From Roseibium sp. MMSF_3544 (GTDB lineage: Bacteria; Pseudomonadota; Alphaproteobacteria; Rhizobiales; Stappiaceae), in NCBI RefSeq assembly GCF_030732845.1, contig NZ_JASHKA010000004.1:248001-312000 (forward strand): 64,000 nt of DNA, in the 5' to 3' direction. Below are positions 1 through 9,478 of this stretch, piece after piece. Positions within the stretch are counted from its first letter, which is position 1, and each line of letters starts with the position of its first letter. The translations under genes and the position numbers were made by a program. A model generated the notes under the pieces. The model made no database searches, was not told where the DNA came from, and saw nothing but the letters and a program-made list of their open reading frames with translations.

Positions 1-284
1 TCGGCACACGCATCTCGGTCTCACGCACGGATGGTTCACTTGAGTTTTCGGACTGTCATGTCCTTGCCAACGATATCGTTAACCGGCTTCCTATTTCCCT
101 GATATCGTCAGTTTTTCCCTTTCCTCGCTTTCCCCAGCAACTCCTGCTCTGGTTCGGAAAAACGCCGACAAATGCTGAAAACAGCGTCACTTCCGCGCTT
201 TTCCCTTGCACTTGAGCAGCGAAATCTTCGACCCTGCCAAGAATCACAATCTTAAACGATCCACCTTGCCCCAATGAGACCTGA

Positions 285-1520
285 ATGAGCCCGTCCACAG
301 ACCTTTCCTTTGATCCTTTGTCCGGGGCGTTCGCCCAGGATCCGCACCCTTCCTACGCCGCATTGCGCGCTCGGCCGGGACTGACCTATTTCGAGGATTT
401 CGACGTCTGGCTGGCTGCCCGATTTGACGATGTGTCGGCGATCGTGATGCATGACAAGATGGTCCGCTCCATGGAGCATGTTGCCACGGCTGAAGAAATT
501 GCCGCGCAGAAGCAGGCGGGCAACTGGCATGACATGCCGCACCATTCCCGTTTCGTGCAATTTTCTCTGCTCGACAGCGACGGTGATATTCATGACCGGT
601 TGCGGAAGCAGGTTTTCAAGCTGTTCACGCCAGTCATGGTCAACAAGCTTCGAGACGACATACAGGCCTATGTCGACAGCCTGATCGACAGCCTGACCGA
701 CAGGCCGGAAATCGACTTCGTGGAGGATCTGGCTGCTCACGTCCCCGGTCACATCATCGGGCGTATTCTGGGTGTCCCTGACGAAGACTGCCCGCAGCTT
801 CGCATCTGGTCGGAAAACATCGTCCAGTTTTTCGATATCGACCGGTCGGACGAACGCAAGGAATTGGCTGAGCGCAACACCACTGAATTCTATCACTATC
901 TTCTCGACCTGAAGGCGCGCCGCGAGGCCACGCCGCAGGACGATCTTCTTTCCCTGATGATAGAGGCCGAACGGCAAGGCCACATGAACCATGACGAGTT
1001 CTTCTCAACCGCAATGCTGATCCTGATGGCCGGGCACGGATCCACGATCGATGTTCTGGGAAGCGGCATGCATGCGCTTTTGAAGTTCCCCTCGGAAATG
1101 GCGCGTCTGCGAAACGATCCGACCCTGATGAAGACTGCGGTCCAGGAAATGTTCCGCTACGAATCGCCCCTTCCCTTCTTCCACCGATACTGCACGGAAG
1201 ATGTCGAAATCTGCGGCCAGAACTTCTCCCGAGGAACGAAGTTCGGCGTCCTTTACGGCTCAGCCAACCGCGACCCGGAGCAATTTCCGGATGCCGACAG
1301 GTTTGATGTCGGGCGAACCCCAAACTGGCACATCGCCTTTGGCCGTGGCGCCCATTTCTGTCTGGGAAACCATCTCGCCAGGCTCGACATGGACATCATC
1401 TTTTCAACGCTCTTGAGACGGTTCAAGTCGATCGAACTGGCGCAAGAAACCGTTTCCTACAAGCGCGGACTGTCGGTCAGGGGGCCTGAGAGGCTGACCG
1501 TGTCATGGAAGTCAAAGTGA
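285..1520 (+). CDS. Cytochrome P450
   Basis: Soluble bacterial-type P450 of 411 residues, a normal length for the class; no membrane anchor is visible. It should use reduced ferredoxin or a similar donor to activate O2 on an unknown substrate. The heme-binding loop FGRGAHFCLG is intact with the thiolate Cys at residue 359, and the K-helix ExxR is present (E288, R291). The I-helix reads AGHGST (residues 249-254), where most relatives have AGx(D/E)TT, so the acid is replaced by Gly and the first Thr by Ser. That may change proton delivery or indicate non-standard chemistry. The ATG follows a weak purine stretch (GAGAC). No ferredoxin or reductase gene is adjacent. The first 284 bases of the window hold no supportable gene. 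Family call is firm; substrate unknown. Confidence 0.93.
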   Translation: MSPSTDLSFDPLSGAFAQDPHPSYAALRARPGLTYFEDFDVWLAARFDDVSAIVMHDKMVRSMEHVATAEEIAAQKQAGNWHDMPHHSRFVQFSLLDSDGDIHDRLRKQVFKLFTPVMVNKLRDDIQAYVDSLIDSLTDRPEIDFVEDLAAHVPGHIIGRILGVPDEDCPQLRIWSENIVQFFDIDRSDERKELAERNTTEFYHYLLDLKARREATPQDDLLSLMIEAERQGHMNHDEFFSTAMLILMAGHGSTIDVLGSGMHALLKFPSEMARLRNDPTLMKTAVQEMFRYESPLPFFHRYCTEDVEICGQNFSRGTKFGVLYGSANRDPEQFPDADRFDVGRTPNWHIAFGRGAHFCLGNHLARLDMDIIFSTLLRRFKSIELAQETVSYKRGLSVRGPERLTVSWKSK

Positions 1521-2125
1521 GCAGAATGCGAAAACAGTTTTTTCAACGATTTCTTTTAATTGTATTATTCTTAACTATCGTGGCCGTGACAAATTATTTG
1601 ACACCATTTTTGACCTCGGACGCATTAACAAAACATTCCACGAAAATTTACATTATCACGACTTTTCTTTTACTATTATTTTTGTGCTTCCCGCTTTTGA
1701 CGGCACCTACAGAGACTTTGGATTTAACTCTCGGGCAAAAAGTGATCGTAACCTTATTTTCAATTTTGATTTGTGCTGCTTCGAGTACTGTTTTTTTGCA
1801 TACAATTCCGTATTTTTTCACGCTATTCGTACACACGGAGTCCACATCAATCTTCGAAGTCGACGGTGTCTACTATCAGCATAGAAATCGCCGGTTCGGT
1901 TGCCCCCAAGCGCTAGAAATTGAGAGTCAGCCAATCTGGGGAACAAGGCTTTGTGTGGATTACGCAACGAGTAAAATCGTGGATGAAGCTCTGACGCAAA
2001 GAATTCAAACGTCGTGCGAAATTCTTGTAACAGGCAAATCAAGCTGGTTCGGCATGATACCGGCAAGCGTTAGTTTGAGCGACCCAGGAATTAATAGGCC
2101 TTGCTATGTCTTTCGCCGCAACTAA
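1505..2125 (+). CDS. AT-rich orphan membrane protein
   Basis: Not recognised. The 206-residue product has three strongly hydrophobic segments (about residues 16-36, 47-66 and 79-109), then a polar C-terminal half of about 95 residues with four cysteines (133, 150, 171, 200), possibly disulfide-bonded if it lies outside the membrane. Base composition is much richer in A and T than every neighbour, with codons such as TTA and ATT rare elsewhere in the window. This suggests recent acquisition or an orphan gene. It overlaps the end of the P450 gene by 16 bases and the start of the phosphodiesterase gene by 20 bases, so translational coupling is possible. A second start at Met8 (1526) is equally plausible. 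The open frame over 600 bases with a clear membrane pattern supports a real gene; function cannot be assigned. Confidence 0.65.
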   Translation: MEVKVSRMRKQFFQRFLLIVLFLTIVAVTNYLTPFLTSDALTKHSTKIYIITTFLLLLFLCFPLLTAPTETLDLTLGQKVIVTLFSILICAASSTVFLHTIPYFFTLFVHTESTSIFEVDGVYYQHRNRRFGCPQALEIESQPIWGTRLCVDYATSKIVDEALTQRIQTSCEILVTGKSSWFGMIPASVSLSDPGINRPCYVFRRN

Positions 2126-3359
2126 TTGCAAATTCATTCAAGTCCTGAACTTCGTTGCCAGGAGATTGCCTGTTTCCATGATCGGACTGTCGGTTGTGGT
2201 GCCACAGCTTTCTTTGGCCACCGAAGCAATCTCGCTTGGCCCCCGGCCCGCCTACCTCGTTCAGCAAATGCAAGAAAGCGAACTAAAGTCGAAGCTAGCC
2301 AGCTGCCTCGGCCAACCGGCAAAGCGCACCCTTTTCTCGATCGGTCACCGCGGCGCGCCCTTGCAGTTTCCCGAGCTCACCGAAGAAGGCTATCGCGCAG
2401 GCGCGCTGATGGGAGCGGGCATCCTCGAATGCGACGTCACCTTCACCAAGGACAAAGAACTGGTCTGCCGTCATTCGCAAAGCGACCTGCATACGACAAC
2501 CAACATTCTGGCGACAGATCTGGCCGCAAAATGCACCGGAGGATTTGTTCCGGCACAAGGTGACACACCCGCCTCCGCCGAATGCCGCACATCGGACATT
2601 ACGCTCGCCGAGTTCAGATCCTTGAGTGGGAAAATGGATGGCGCAAATAAGTCCGCACAAAGTGTGGATGATTACCTGAAGGGTACAGCCGGCTGGCGTA
2701 CCGAGCTTTACGGCCTTTCAGGGACGCTATTGACGCACGCGGAGTCGATTGCGCTCTTCAAGGATCTCGGTGTCAAATTCACACCCGAACTGAAGGCACC
2801 GGCAGTGGCGATGCCCTACGACGGCTTCAGCCAGAGCGACTATGCGCAAAAGCTAATTGATGATTACAAGGCCGCCGGCATCGCGCCGGAAGACGTCTTT
2901 CCGCAATCGTTCAATCTGCAGGATGTCCTCTACTGGATCGAAAACGAACCGGAATTTGGAAAGCAGGCCGTTTTCCTCGACGGTCGCCGGGACCTCAATC
3001 CTCTCGACCCGTCGACATTCTCACCGTCAATGCAGGAGCTGAAGGATGCTGGTGTGAATTACCTCGCACCGCCTCTTTTTGTTCTGCTCACCTTGGAGAA
3101 CGGCGAGATTGTTCCCTCGCCCTATGCCAGAGAAGCGAAAGCAGCCGGTCTCAACCTGATCACCTGGACACTGGAGCGCTCCGGCCCGCTCAACTCCGGC
3201 GGCGGCTGGTACTATCAGACAGTTGCGGAAGCGATCGACGGTGACGGAAAGATGCTGGAAGTCGTGGACGTTCTTGCAAAGGACGTTGGTGTAAAGGGTA
3301 TTTTTTCAGACTGGCCGGCGACAACCAGCTTCTACGCAAGCTGCATGGACCTTGAGTAA
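2106..3359 (+). CDS. Glycerophosphodiester phosphodiesterase, secreted
   Basis: Predicted GlpQ-type enzyme that hydrolyses glycerophosphodiesters to glycerol-3-phosphate and an alcohol, using a TIM-barrel GDPD domain. The motif [10 protein letters not shown] (residues 81-90) gives the catalytic His81-Arg82 pair; Glu108 and Asp110 in LECD are the expected metal ligands, and His123 in CRHS the second catalytic His. A hydrophobic stretch at residues 21-39 ending near ATEA looks like a signal peptide, so the enzyme should act in the periplasm. At 417 residues it is longer than cytosolic GDPDs, with insertions between the first His motif and the barrel core, as in the periplasmic subgroup. The start at 2106 overlaps the upstream AT-rich gene; Met25 is an alternative but would leave a signal peptide without a basic n-region. 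Confidence 0.88.
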   Translation: MSFAATNCKFIQVLNFVARRLPVSMIGLSVVVPQLSLATEAISLGPRPAYLVQQMQESELKSKLASCLGQPAKRTLFSIGHRGAPLQFPELTEEGYRAGALMGAGILECDVTFTKDKELVCRHSQSDLHTTTNILATDLAAKCTGGFVPAQGDTPASAECRTSDITLAEFRSLSGKMDGANKSAQSVDDYLKGTAGWRTELYGLSGTLLTHAESIALFKDLGVKFTPELKAPAVAMPYDGFSQSDYAQKLIDDYKAAGIAPEDVFPQSFNLQDVLYWIENEPEFGKQAVFLDGRRDLNPLDPSTFSPSMQELKDAGVNYLAPPLFVLLTLENGEIVPSPYAREAKAAGLNLITWTLERSGPLNSGGGWYYQTVAEAIDGDGKMLEVVDVLAKDVGVKGIFSDWPATTSFYASCMDLE

Positions 3360-3482
3360 TCCGCGCACGCCATGCACTGCTGTCGTGCCGGATCACAAAA
3401 TTGTTTCGAAGATTGCTAATCACTTCTTCACCCGTTGTGTTTAACATTTTGGAAATTAGAACCACGATTTGCGGCCAATCAG

Positions 3483-4892
3483 TTGAAAACACATCCACTT
3501 ACGAGCATCGACAGCCAGGTTCTTTACCGACAGTCACAACCGCTGGACGGAGAGAAGCTCTTCGGTTTCATAACCGAAGCGGCAAAGGCTGTTGGCACAG
3601 CCGAGGAAGATTGCGAACTTATCGAGGTTACCGAGGAGCTGGATGTCCGTGCTCGTTGCGCCGACTATCAGGTGCAGGTGACACAATCCGTTCCATTTGC
3701 GGAAGATGACTACCTCAAGATTGCCCTCGACACGTTTTCCTTCGAGACCTCGCTCAAAAGTGTTCCGGAAATTGACGACACCATCACCGCCTGCATCCAC
3801 GTTTCCGTGCAAAAACGTGCGATGGGGGAGGAAGACGCACCCGCCAGGAGTTCCAACCTGGCCGATGCGCAGATTGCAGCGTTCAGTGGTTCTAGCGAAG
3901 CATTGTCAGCCATGGCGCTGGCAAAGGACGTCGTGGCGCGCATCGTTCAGAATACCCAGCCGGCTTCCGTCTTCTGGGGACCGAGCGTGTTTCTTGTGGA
4001 ACCTGAGAAATTTCTCGAACTTGCTTCGGCCAAGAACCCGCTCTCGCTATACCTGCATTGTCATGTCTACAGCCACTATTCTCCGGACGCCGGCAAGCGG
4101 CTGTTCGGTGTCATCGCTTCCGGAGCGCAGTGGCTCATCGGCCGAAACGTTGAATTCAAACCTTCACCGCTGCCGCCTCAGTACCTTGTTGAAAAAGTCT
4201 ATGATTTTGTCCGCTTCACGCTGAAAAACGATGGGCTGCTGAGCGAAAGTGACGTGTTCGGCAGGGACGAAAATGAAAGAATACGGCCGATCATGCATCG
4301 GAGCAGCGGCAGCGGCCCCGACAGTGTCGAGCTGAAGGTGATCTACAATCCGGAGTTCGGCATCACGCATGACACTTCGCTGAGGTTCGACGACTTGGAG
4401 ACCACCGGTCTTGGGTCATTCGACGATCCACATCTTGAGGACGAAGATACAGATCTAAACCCAAACGATCCGGTCGACGCTGCCATTCTTGAACGGCTCG
4501 CGGAACTCAACAAGGATGCACCGGCCCCCTCAAGCGATCATTCTGCGAAGGTGGACGCGCAAGCTCTACCAGACGTTCCTGCTCCCGATGCACTGGTTCC
4601 AGAGACAACAGCTCCAGAAGCAACAGCTCCAGAGGTAACGGCTCCAGCGGTCTCGGAGCCTACGGTTCCGGAACAGGGGACGGTAGCGCCAGAAGCAACG
4701 CCAGCTCCGGATATGGCCCCAGCTCCTGAACCCGTTCAGCGCCCGCGAACGGTCCAGCCGCAGGCGCAGAAGATGTCTATGGCCGAGTTGAGGGATTTTG
4801 CGAAAGAAGCGCAGGTGCCTTTGGCGGCAATCGAAGACAGGCCAAAAAAACGCGGCCTTCTCGGCAAATTCTTCAAGAAAAAGTCAGGCTGA
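3483..4892 (+). CDS. Hypothetical protein with Pro/Ala-rich linker
   Basis: Not recognised. The product of about 469 residues has a mixed alpha/beta-looking N-terminal region of about 300 residues with no signal peptide. An acidic stretch and a low-complexity linker follow (bases about 4560-4740) built of PEATAPEVTAPA-like units, then a short basic tail ending in FFKKKSG. The layout, a folded domain, a flexible acidic/proline linker and a cationic C-terminus, suggests a protein that contacts membrane, nucleic acid or a partner through its tail; that is inference. The start is uncertain: TTG at 3483 gives MKTHPLTSIDSQ, and TTG at 3435 is an in-frame alternative; neither has a good ribosome-binding site. 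It converges on merR with 12 bases between stops. Codon use resembles the core genes, so it is probably native. Confidence 0.75.
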   Translation: MKTHPLTSIDSQVLYRQSQPLDGEKLFGFITEAAKAVGTAEEDCELIEVTEELDVRARCADYQVQVTQSVPFAEDDYLKIALDTFSFETSLKSVPEIDDTITACIHVSVQKRAMGEEDAPARSSNLADAQIAAFSGSSEALSAMALAKDVVARIVQNTQPASVFWGPSVFLVEPEKFLELASAKNPLSLYLHCHVYSHYSPDAGKRLFGVIASGAQWLIGRNVEFKPSPLPPQYLVEKVYDFVRFTLKNDGLLSESDVFGRDENERIRPIMHRSSGSGPDSVELKVIYNPEFGITHDTSLRFDDLETTGLGSFDDPHLEDEDTDLNPNDPVDAAILERLAELNKDAPAPSSDHSAKVDAQALPDVPAPDALVPETTAPEATAPEVTAPAVSEPTVPEQGTVAPEATPAPDMAPAPEPVQRPRTVQPQAQKMSMAELRDFAKEAQVPLAAIEDRPKKRGLLGKFFKKKSG

Positions 4893-4904
4893 TCTAGCGT
4901 CTGT

Positions 4905-5489
4905 TCAACGGGCCTGGTCAAGCGTCCGCTTGCACTCGAGTAGCTCAAACAGCGTTGCCTGCAAACGCCGTATGTCCTCTTTCGAAACCGCCGGCTGTAC
5001 CGCAGAGGCCCCGGGTGTAGGTTTCTCGCCCCGAAGCCGGTTCAGTATATTGAGCCCACCCGATTGGGGGAGCGACCCGCCCTCGTCATGGTCTTGTTCG
5101 CCAAGCACACCATTGGGCAGCGCTTCGTCCTGTACCACCTGGGAACTGGCTGCTGCGTTGGCCGGGGCTTCTTCATTCTGGATAACGGTGGGTTGAAGCG
5201 GTGAAGCATCTTCCCGCCAGATCTGCATGACGAAGCGTTGTCCCTGCTCTTTCAGGATCCGCTGCACGCCCTTGATCGTGTAGCCTTCACCGTAAAGCAG
5301 GTGCCTGATACCCTTGAGCAGCTCAACATCGTCAGGACGATAGTAGCGTCTTCCGCCTCCCCGCTTCAGCGGCTTTATCTGGGAAAACCGCGTCTCCCAG
5401 AAGCGCAGCACATGCTGCGGCAAGTCCAGGTCGTCTGCGACTTCGCTGATTGTTCTAAAGGCGTCTGGGCTTTTGTCCTGCGAGGTCAT
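4905..5489 (-). CDS. MerR family transcriptional regulator
   Basis: A 194-residue regulator with an N-terminal MerR-type winged helix-turn-helix at about residues 11-80 ([20 protein letters not shown], then the wing [12 protein letters not shown]). The remaining 110 residues are not a recognised effector domain: they are polar with few cysteines, so a metal sensor is unlikely. It lies just downstream of ihfA (11-base gap, same strand), an arrangement conserved in many Hyphomicrobiales, which suggests co-transcription. Because the upstream genes are plsX and fabH, a link to lipid or envelope control is possible but not shown. Family call is strong from the HTH; targets unknown. Confidence 0.92.
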   Translation of the reverse strand: MTSQDKSPDAFRTISEVADDLDLPQHVLRFWETRFSQIKPLKRGGGRRYYRPDDVELLKGIRHLLYGEGYTIKGVQRILKEQGQRFVMQIWREDASPLQPTVIQNEEAPANAAASSQVVQDEALPNGVLGEQDHDEGGSLPQSGGLNILNRLRGEKPTPGASAVQPAVSKEDIRRLQATLFELLECKRTLDQAR

Positions 5490-5500
5490 CCGATCTCAGA

Positions 5501-5815
5501 TTATTTGTTGGCCTGTCCTGTCAACGCATCATTGATACGCTGTTTCAATACGTTAGATGGTTTGAAGACCATCACGCGGCGCGGTGAAATCGGTACTTCC
5601 TCGCCGGTCTTCGGGTTGCGGCCTATACGTTCTCCCTTGGAGCGGACCACAAATGAACCGAAGCTTGATAATTTTACCGATTCTCCGGTAACAAGACAGT
5701 CTGAAATTTCAGAAAGTACACGTTCGACCAATTCAGATGACTCGGTCCGAGACAAGCCAACCTTTTGATAAACGGCTTCACACAAATCCGCTCGGGTAAT
5801 AGTCCGATTGCCCAT
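5501..5815 (-). CDS. ihfA: Integration host factor subunit alpha
   Basis: HU/IHF-family DNA-bending protein of 104 residues. It pairs with IhfB and bends DNA at specific sites in recombination, replication and sigma-54 transcription. The sequence shows the alpha-subunit start [17 protein letters not shown], the conserved dimer core [11 protein letters not shown], and the DNA-inserting beta arm [12 protein letters not shown], whose Pro intercalates. The ATG at 5815 is chosen because it gives the family length; an upstream in-frame ATG at 5857 would add a 14-residue extension not seen in the family. It lies between fabH and merR on the same strand, with 143 bases between the fabH stop and this start that probably carry its own promoter. 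Confidence 0.97.
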   Translation of the reverse strand: MGNRTITRADLCEAVYQKVGLSRTESSELVERVLSEISDCLVTGESVKLSSFGSFVVRSKGERIGRNPKTGEEVPISPRRVMVFKPSNVLKQRINDALTGQANK

Positions 5816-5958
5816 AACCCCTCCACATCGACGCCAGCGATCTGGCTGATTTTGCAAGAGAACTCCAACGCAAGGCCCTACGGTATTGCCTCACGGCGAG
5901 CCGGTCAACCGGAACTCTTCAACAAGATCAGATTTGTAGAGGGTGGCAACCGCACCAC

Positions 5959-6936
5959 TTACCAGCGTAGCAGCACCGATCCCCAGGTGAATCCGCCGCC
6001 CATAGCCTCAAGCATCAAAAGATCGTTCTTTTTGACACGTCCGTCCTTGACCGCCGTGTCGAGGGCAAGTGGGATTGAGGCAGCCGACGTGTTGCCGTGT
6101 AGCTGAACTGTGGTCACGACCTTCTCGGGCGCAATGCCGAGTTTTTTGGCGCTGGCATCGATAATGCGCTTGTTCGCCTGGTGCGGAACAAACCAGTCCA
6201 GGTCATCCGATGTCAGACCCGTCGCCTCGTAGGCGTCTTCGATCACATCCGTGATCATGCCTACGGCGTGCTTGAAGACTTCCCTGCCTTCCATGCGCAG
6301 GTAGCCGACGGTCTGGGTTGCCGAAGGCCCGCCGTCGACATAGAGCTTGTCCTTGTGACGGCCGTCAGAGCGAAGATGAGAGGTCAGTATGCCCCGGTCT
6401 TCGTTGCTTCCCGCGCAATCGCTTTTTTCCAGCACCACCGCACCGGCACCGTCGCCGAACAGGACACAGGTCGTACGATCCTGCCAGTCCAGGATGCGCG
6501 AAAAGGTCTCGGCGCCGATAACCAGGCATCTTTCGGATAGCCCTGCCCGAATGTAAGCATCCGCCGTCGTCATGGCATACACGAAGCCGGAGCACACGGC
6601 CTGAACGTCGAACGCACAGCCATGGGTTATGCCCAACCCGGCCTGAACCGTGACCGAAGTCGCCGGAAAGGTGTTGTCCGGAGTAGCTGTCGCCAGAATG
6701 ATTGTGTCGATGTCCGACGCCTCGCGGCCCGCATCCGACAAGGCTGCCTGGGCCGCTTCCAGTGCGAGATCCGACGTGACCTGCCCTTCCCTGGCAATAT
6801 GGCGCTGCTCGATGCCTGTCCGCTGAACAATCCATTCATCGGACGTATCCACCATCTTTGCCAGATCGCTGTTGGTCAGCACTTTTTCCGGCAGGAAACT
6901 GCCACAACCGGTCACGATTGAACGGATTACGCTCAC
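5959..6936 (-). CDS. fabH: Beta-ketoacyl-ACP synthase III
   Basis: Initiates type II fatty acid synthesis by condensing acetyl-CoA with malonyl-ACP in the cytoplasm. The 325 residues match the usual length. The catalytic triad is complete: Cys115 in VQAVCSGF, His252 in VPHQANKRI, and Asn282 in LHGNTSAAS. The C-terminal [13 protein letters not shown] is typical. Its start overlaps the plsX stop by 4 bases (ATGA type), so the two are translationally coupled. This plsX-fabH pairing links phospholipid and fatty acid synthesis and is widely conserved. Confidence 0.98.
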   Translation of the reverse strand: MSVIRSIVTGCGSFLPEKVLTNSDLAKMVDTSDEWIVQRTGIEQRHIAREGQVTSDLALEAAQAALSDAGREASDIDTIILATATPDNTFPATSVTVQAGLGITHGCAFDVQAVCSGFVYAMTTADAYIRAGLSERCLVIGAETFSRILDWQDRTTCVLFGDGAGAVVLEKSDCAGSNEDRGILTSHLRSDGRHKDKLYVDGGPSATQTVGYLRMEGREVFKHAVGMITDVIEDAYEATGLTSDDLDWFVPHQANKRIIDASAKKLGIAPEKVVTTVQLHGNTSAASIPLALDTAVKDGRVKKNDLLMLEAMGGGFTWGSVLLRW

Positions 6937-7997
6937 GAATCACCTTCCGCTGTCGGCGCGGCTTCTGCGAAGCGGCCGCGATGATAATGCACAAGATCCT
7001 GAGCAATCTTGTGGGTCAGTTCATTTTTCACCATGTCATAGGCCAGATCGATGGCCGACGCATAGCCTTCCGCATCTGTCCCGCCATGGCTTTTGATCAC
7101 AATGCCGTTCAATCCGAGAAACACACCGCCATTGACTTTGCGCGGATCCATTTTCTCGCGCAGCAGATCAAAGGCGCCTTTGGCGAAGAGATAGCCGATC
7201 TTCGACATAAATGTCCGGTTCATCGCCGACCGCAGGTAGCTGCCAATCTGCTTGGCCGTTCCCTCGGCCGTTTTCAGCGCAATGTTGCCGGCAAATCCTT
7301 CCGTCACGACAACGTCCACCGTTCCCTTGCCGAGATCGCTGCCTTCAACAAATCCCGCATATTCCAGCGAGCGTAATGGGGTTTCCCGCAAGAGGCGGCC
7401 GGCTGTGCGGACTTCTTCGAGCCCCTTGACCTCTTCAACGCCGATATTGAGCAAACCGACGCTCGGTCGTTGAACGCCGAACAGGGCCCGCGCCATTGCG
7501 CCGCCCAGAATTGCAAAATCGATCAGCTGCTGTGCATCAGCGCCAATCGTGGCCCCGACGTCCAGCACAACGGATTCCCCGCGTGTCGTTGGCCAGATCG
7601 CCGCAATCGCGGGACGTTCGATATTGGCCATCGTGCGGAGGCAGAACTTGGACATGGCCATCAACGCACCGGTGTTGCCTGCGGAAACCGCAACAGATGC
7701 ATCGCCGGATTTCACCGCTTCAATGGACCGCCACATGCTCGAGCGCCACCGCCCCTGGCGCAGTGCCTGGCTGGGTTTCGTATCCATCGCGATCGATACG
7801 TCACAGTGGTGCAGGACAGAAGCCTCTTTCACCCGCGGATACTGCTCCAACAACGGGAGCAGAACGTTTTCGTTGCCATAGAGAAGGAAGCGAATTTCCG
7901 GGTGACGAACGAGCGCAATTTCAGCTCCGGGAATGACAACTTCGGCCCCGCTATCGCCACCCATCGCATCCAAGGAAATCGGAATTGTTTTCGCCAT
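6933..7997 (-). CDS. plsX: Phosphate acyltransferase PlsX
   Basis: Converts acyl-ACP to acyl-phosphate, the donor for PlsY in phospholipid synthesis; a peripheral membrane enzyme. The 354 residues begin with the family signature [19 protein letters not shown], and the central regions [12 protein letters not shown] and [20 protein letters not shown] are typical of PlsX. The gene heads a plsX-fabH unit and lies 214 bases downstream of the DUF177 gene on the same strand. In many bacteria the order is DUF177-(rpmF)-plsX-fabH; rpmF is absent here, as usual in this group. Confidence 0.98.
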   Translation of the reverse strand: MAKTIPISLDAMGGDSGAEVVIPGAEIALVRHPEIRFLLYGNENVLLPLLEQYPRVKEASVLHHCDVSIAMDTKPSQALRQGRWRSSMWRSIEAVKSGDASVAVSAGNTGALMAMSKFCLRTMANIERPAIAAIWPTTRGESVVLDVGATIGADAQQLIDFAILGGAMARALFGVQRPSVGLLNIGVEEVKGLEEVRTAGRLLRETPLRSLEYAGFVEGSDLGKGTVDVVVTEGFAGNIALKTAEGTAKQIGSYLRSAMNRTFMSKIGYLFAKGAFDLLREKMDPRKVNGGVFLGLNGIVIKSHGGTDAEGYASAIDLAYDMVKNELTHKIAQDLVHYHRGRFAEAAPTAEGDS

Positions 7998-8211
7998 TCA
8001 AAAGGTCTTTTAACGTTTCGCTTACACGTGCCGCATCGGATGATGCCGCAAGAAAAGTCCCACCCATTTGGCAGGAGCCCGGATCGGGCGCGAACATAAC
8101 GGTTTTGCACGGAGTGACAACAGTTTTCCTGTGCTCACGCAGAACTGGCGTTGAAAACGCATGGTAAGGACAATCCGACGTTGTTGATCCCGTTTCGATT
8201 GGCCATCAATG

Positions 8212-8784
8212 TCAGTCTTCGGAATCGTTTTTCAACGCCTGCAAGGCAGCAAATGGCGACGGTTTCGAATCTTCTTCTTTATCGGGCACAGTTTCTTCTT
8301 CACTGCCGCCTTCGAATTCGGCGCCTGGCTTGCGCGGGAACGGATCAAGCGAAAGCGCAAGCTCTTCGCAGATTACCGCACCGAGATCCAGCACGCCGTC
8401 GACGATGGCGTCAGGCGGATCAAGTGATTCCAGGTCAATTTCGATTTCACCTGCCTCGTTCAGATCTCTTACTTTCCGAGGCCTACTCGAGACGGGTTCG
8501 AAGGTCCTGTCGACGTCCAGGGTCACGTGGCTCTCAAACGGCTCGAGCGAAACAACACAGTTCTGTGTGATGTCGGCGCTGACCTCTCCAACAACACGCA
8601 GGCCTTCCTTTCTGTAAGGCTTGAGCGTGAAGCTAGCTTTCAAGTCCTTCATTGCGACAAGATCATACGCAGCTGAAATAGACTTCAGCTCCCTTGCATC
8701 CGGCTGCACCACAATCGTCTCATCCTTGTCGACAACTTTCCTGGCATTGACCGAATGGGAAAAGGGAAATGTTTCTGATGCCAT
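8212..8784 (-). CDS. DUF177 (YceD-type) protein
   Basis: The 190-residue protein belongs to the DUF177/YceD family, small proteins usually encoded beside rpmF-plsX. In other bacteria and plastids, relatives are linked to 23S rRNA or ribosome maturation. The conserved core is visible: an N-terminal beta-rich region beginning SETFPFSHSVNARKV and the central CVVSLEPFESHVTLDVDRTF-like block with a single Cys. The acidic C-terminal tail (GGSEEETVPDKEEDSK) is common. The ATG at 8784 gives this start; longer in-frame readings would overlap the upstream bc1-chaperone gene. It follows that gene by 31 bases on the same strand. Confidence 0.9.
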   Translation of the reverse strand: MASETFPFSHSVNARKVVDKDETIVVQPDARELKSISAAYDLVAMKDLKASFTLKPYRKEGLRVVGEVSADITQNCVVSLEPFESHVTLDVDRTFEPVSSRPRKVRDLNEAGEIEIDLESLDPPDAIVDGVLDLGAVICEELALSLDPFPRKPGAEFEGGSEEETVPDKEEDSKPSPFAALQALKNDSED

Positions 8785-8815
8785 TGTTTTTCTTTCGTTT
8801 CGTCGCTGACGCGCA

Positions 8816-9364
8816 TCAGACCTTGAGCGTCGCAAATGCGTTGGGATCTGGCCAAGTGAGATTACCGTCCATGAGAGCCGCAGTGGGCTGTTCGGCCAGA
8901 GTTTTCGCAGCTTCCAGTGCGTAGTATGCGAGCCTCTTTTGCGCAAGCTGCTCGGGATTGTCCGGGTAGATATTGCGCCCCAACGCTGCTGCAAGTTCCT
9001 CCGGATCGCCGTTATCGATGGCTGGAATATAGACATCCGCGCGGCCATAAAAAGCTTCGCCCATCACTTTCACCTTCTTGGGGACACGGGTATCGCTCAC
9101 ACCCATTTCCCGCAACGACGCGTCCATGTCCTGGAAAAACAGGTCGAAAACGTCCTGGGTGAATTCGGCAACCTTTGCGCCCTCCCCGCGCATGCGCCTG
9201 AAATAAAGCACTGCGTGCATCACGATCAGATCGAACCGGCCGTCGATCGTGTCGGGAACAAGAAAGTCTGTATAAAAGACCGGCTGCCGCGCTTGAGCCA
9301 CGATTTCACAATAAACCTTGTGCTCGGCATCACGTGACCGGCGGCGGAACAGGCCGAAAACCAT
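8816..9364 (-). CDS. Ubiquinol-cytochrome c chaperone family protein
   Basis: A 182-residue protein matching the CBP3/ubiquinol-cytochrome c chaperone family, which assists cytochrome bc1 assembly in mitochondria and alphaproteobacteria. Recognisable features are FYTDFLVPDTIDGRFDLIVM, HAVLYFRRM, and the following FTQDVFDLFFQDMDASLREM and VKVMGEAFYGR segments. There is no signal peptide, so it should be cytoplasmic. The ATG at 9364 is chosen because GGAG lies 6 bases upstream; an ATG 12 bases earlier is possible. The gene is divergent from bamE, with a 114-base shared promoter region, and precedes the DUF177 gene. Confidence 0.9.
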   Translation of the reverse strand: MVFGLFRRRSRDAEHKVYCEIVAQARQPVFYTDFLVPDTIDGRFDLIVMHAVLYFRRMRGEGAKVAEFTQDVFDLFFQDMDASLREMGVSDTRVPKKVKVMGEAFYGRADVYIPAIDNGDPEELAAALGRNIYPDNPEQLAQKRLAYYALEAAKTLAEQPTAALMDGNLTWPDPNAFATLKV

Positions 9365-9445
9365 GACCGTCTCCATTTGACTCAGGTGTTGCCTTGTGCC
9401 CTATCCCACGATAGTGACTTTGCCAAGCAACGAAATTCGAAAGAA

Positions 9446-9461
9446 GCCAGACTGATCTGGC
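9446..9461. promoter_or_regulatory. Inverted repeat before bamE
   Basis: Perfect 6-bp inverted repeat GCCAGA-CTGA-TCTGGC ending 17 bases before the bamE ATG. It could be an operator or a small hairpin in the 5' leader. A chance occurrence cannot be excluded. Confidence 0.3.
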
Positions 9462-9478
9462 AAAATGGGACTTCTTAG

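Noticed and set aside
252-992. 246-codon frame opposite the P450 gene
   Set aside because: The P450 frame has all heme motifs; the antisense frame has none.
1505-3359. Prophage or genomic island at the AT-rich gene
   Set aside because: Only one gene is compositionally unusual; no integrase, tRNA or attachment repeats nearby.
4590-4740. CRISPR-like or tandem DNA repeat
   Set aside because: It is an in-frame Pro/Ala/Glu codon repeat inside a protein linker, with unequal units and no spacers.
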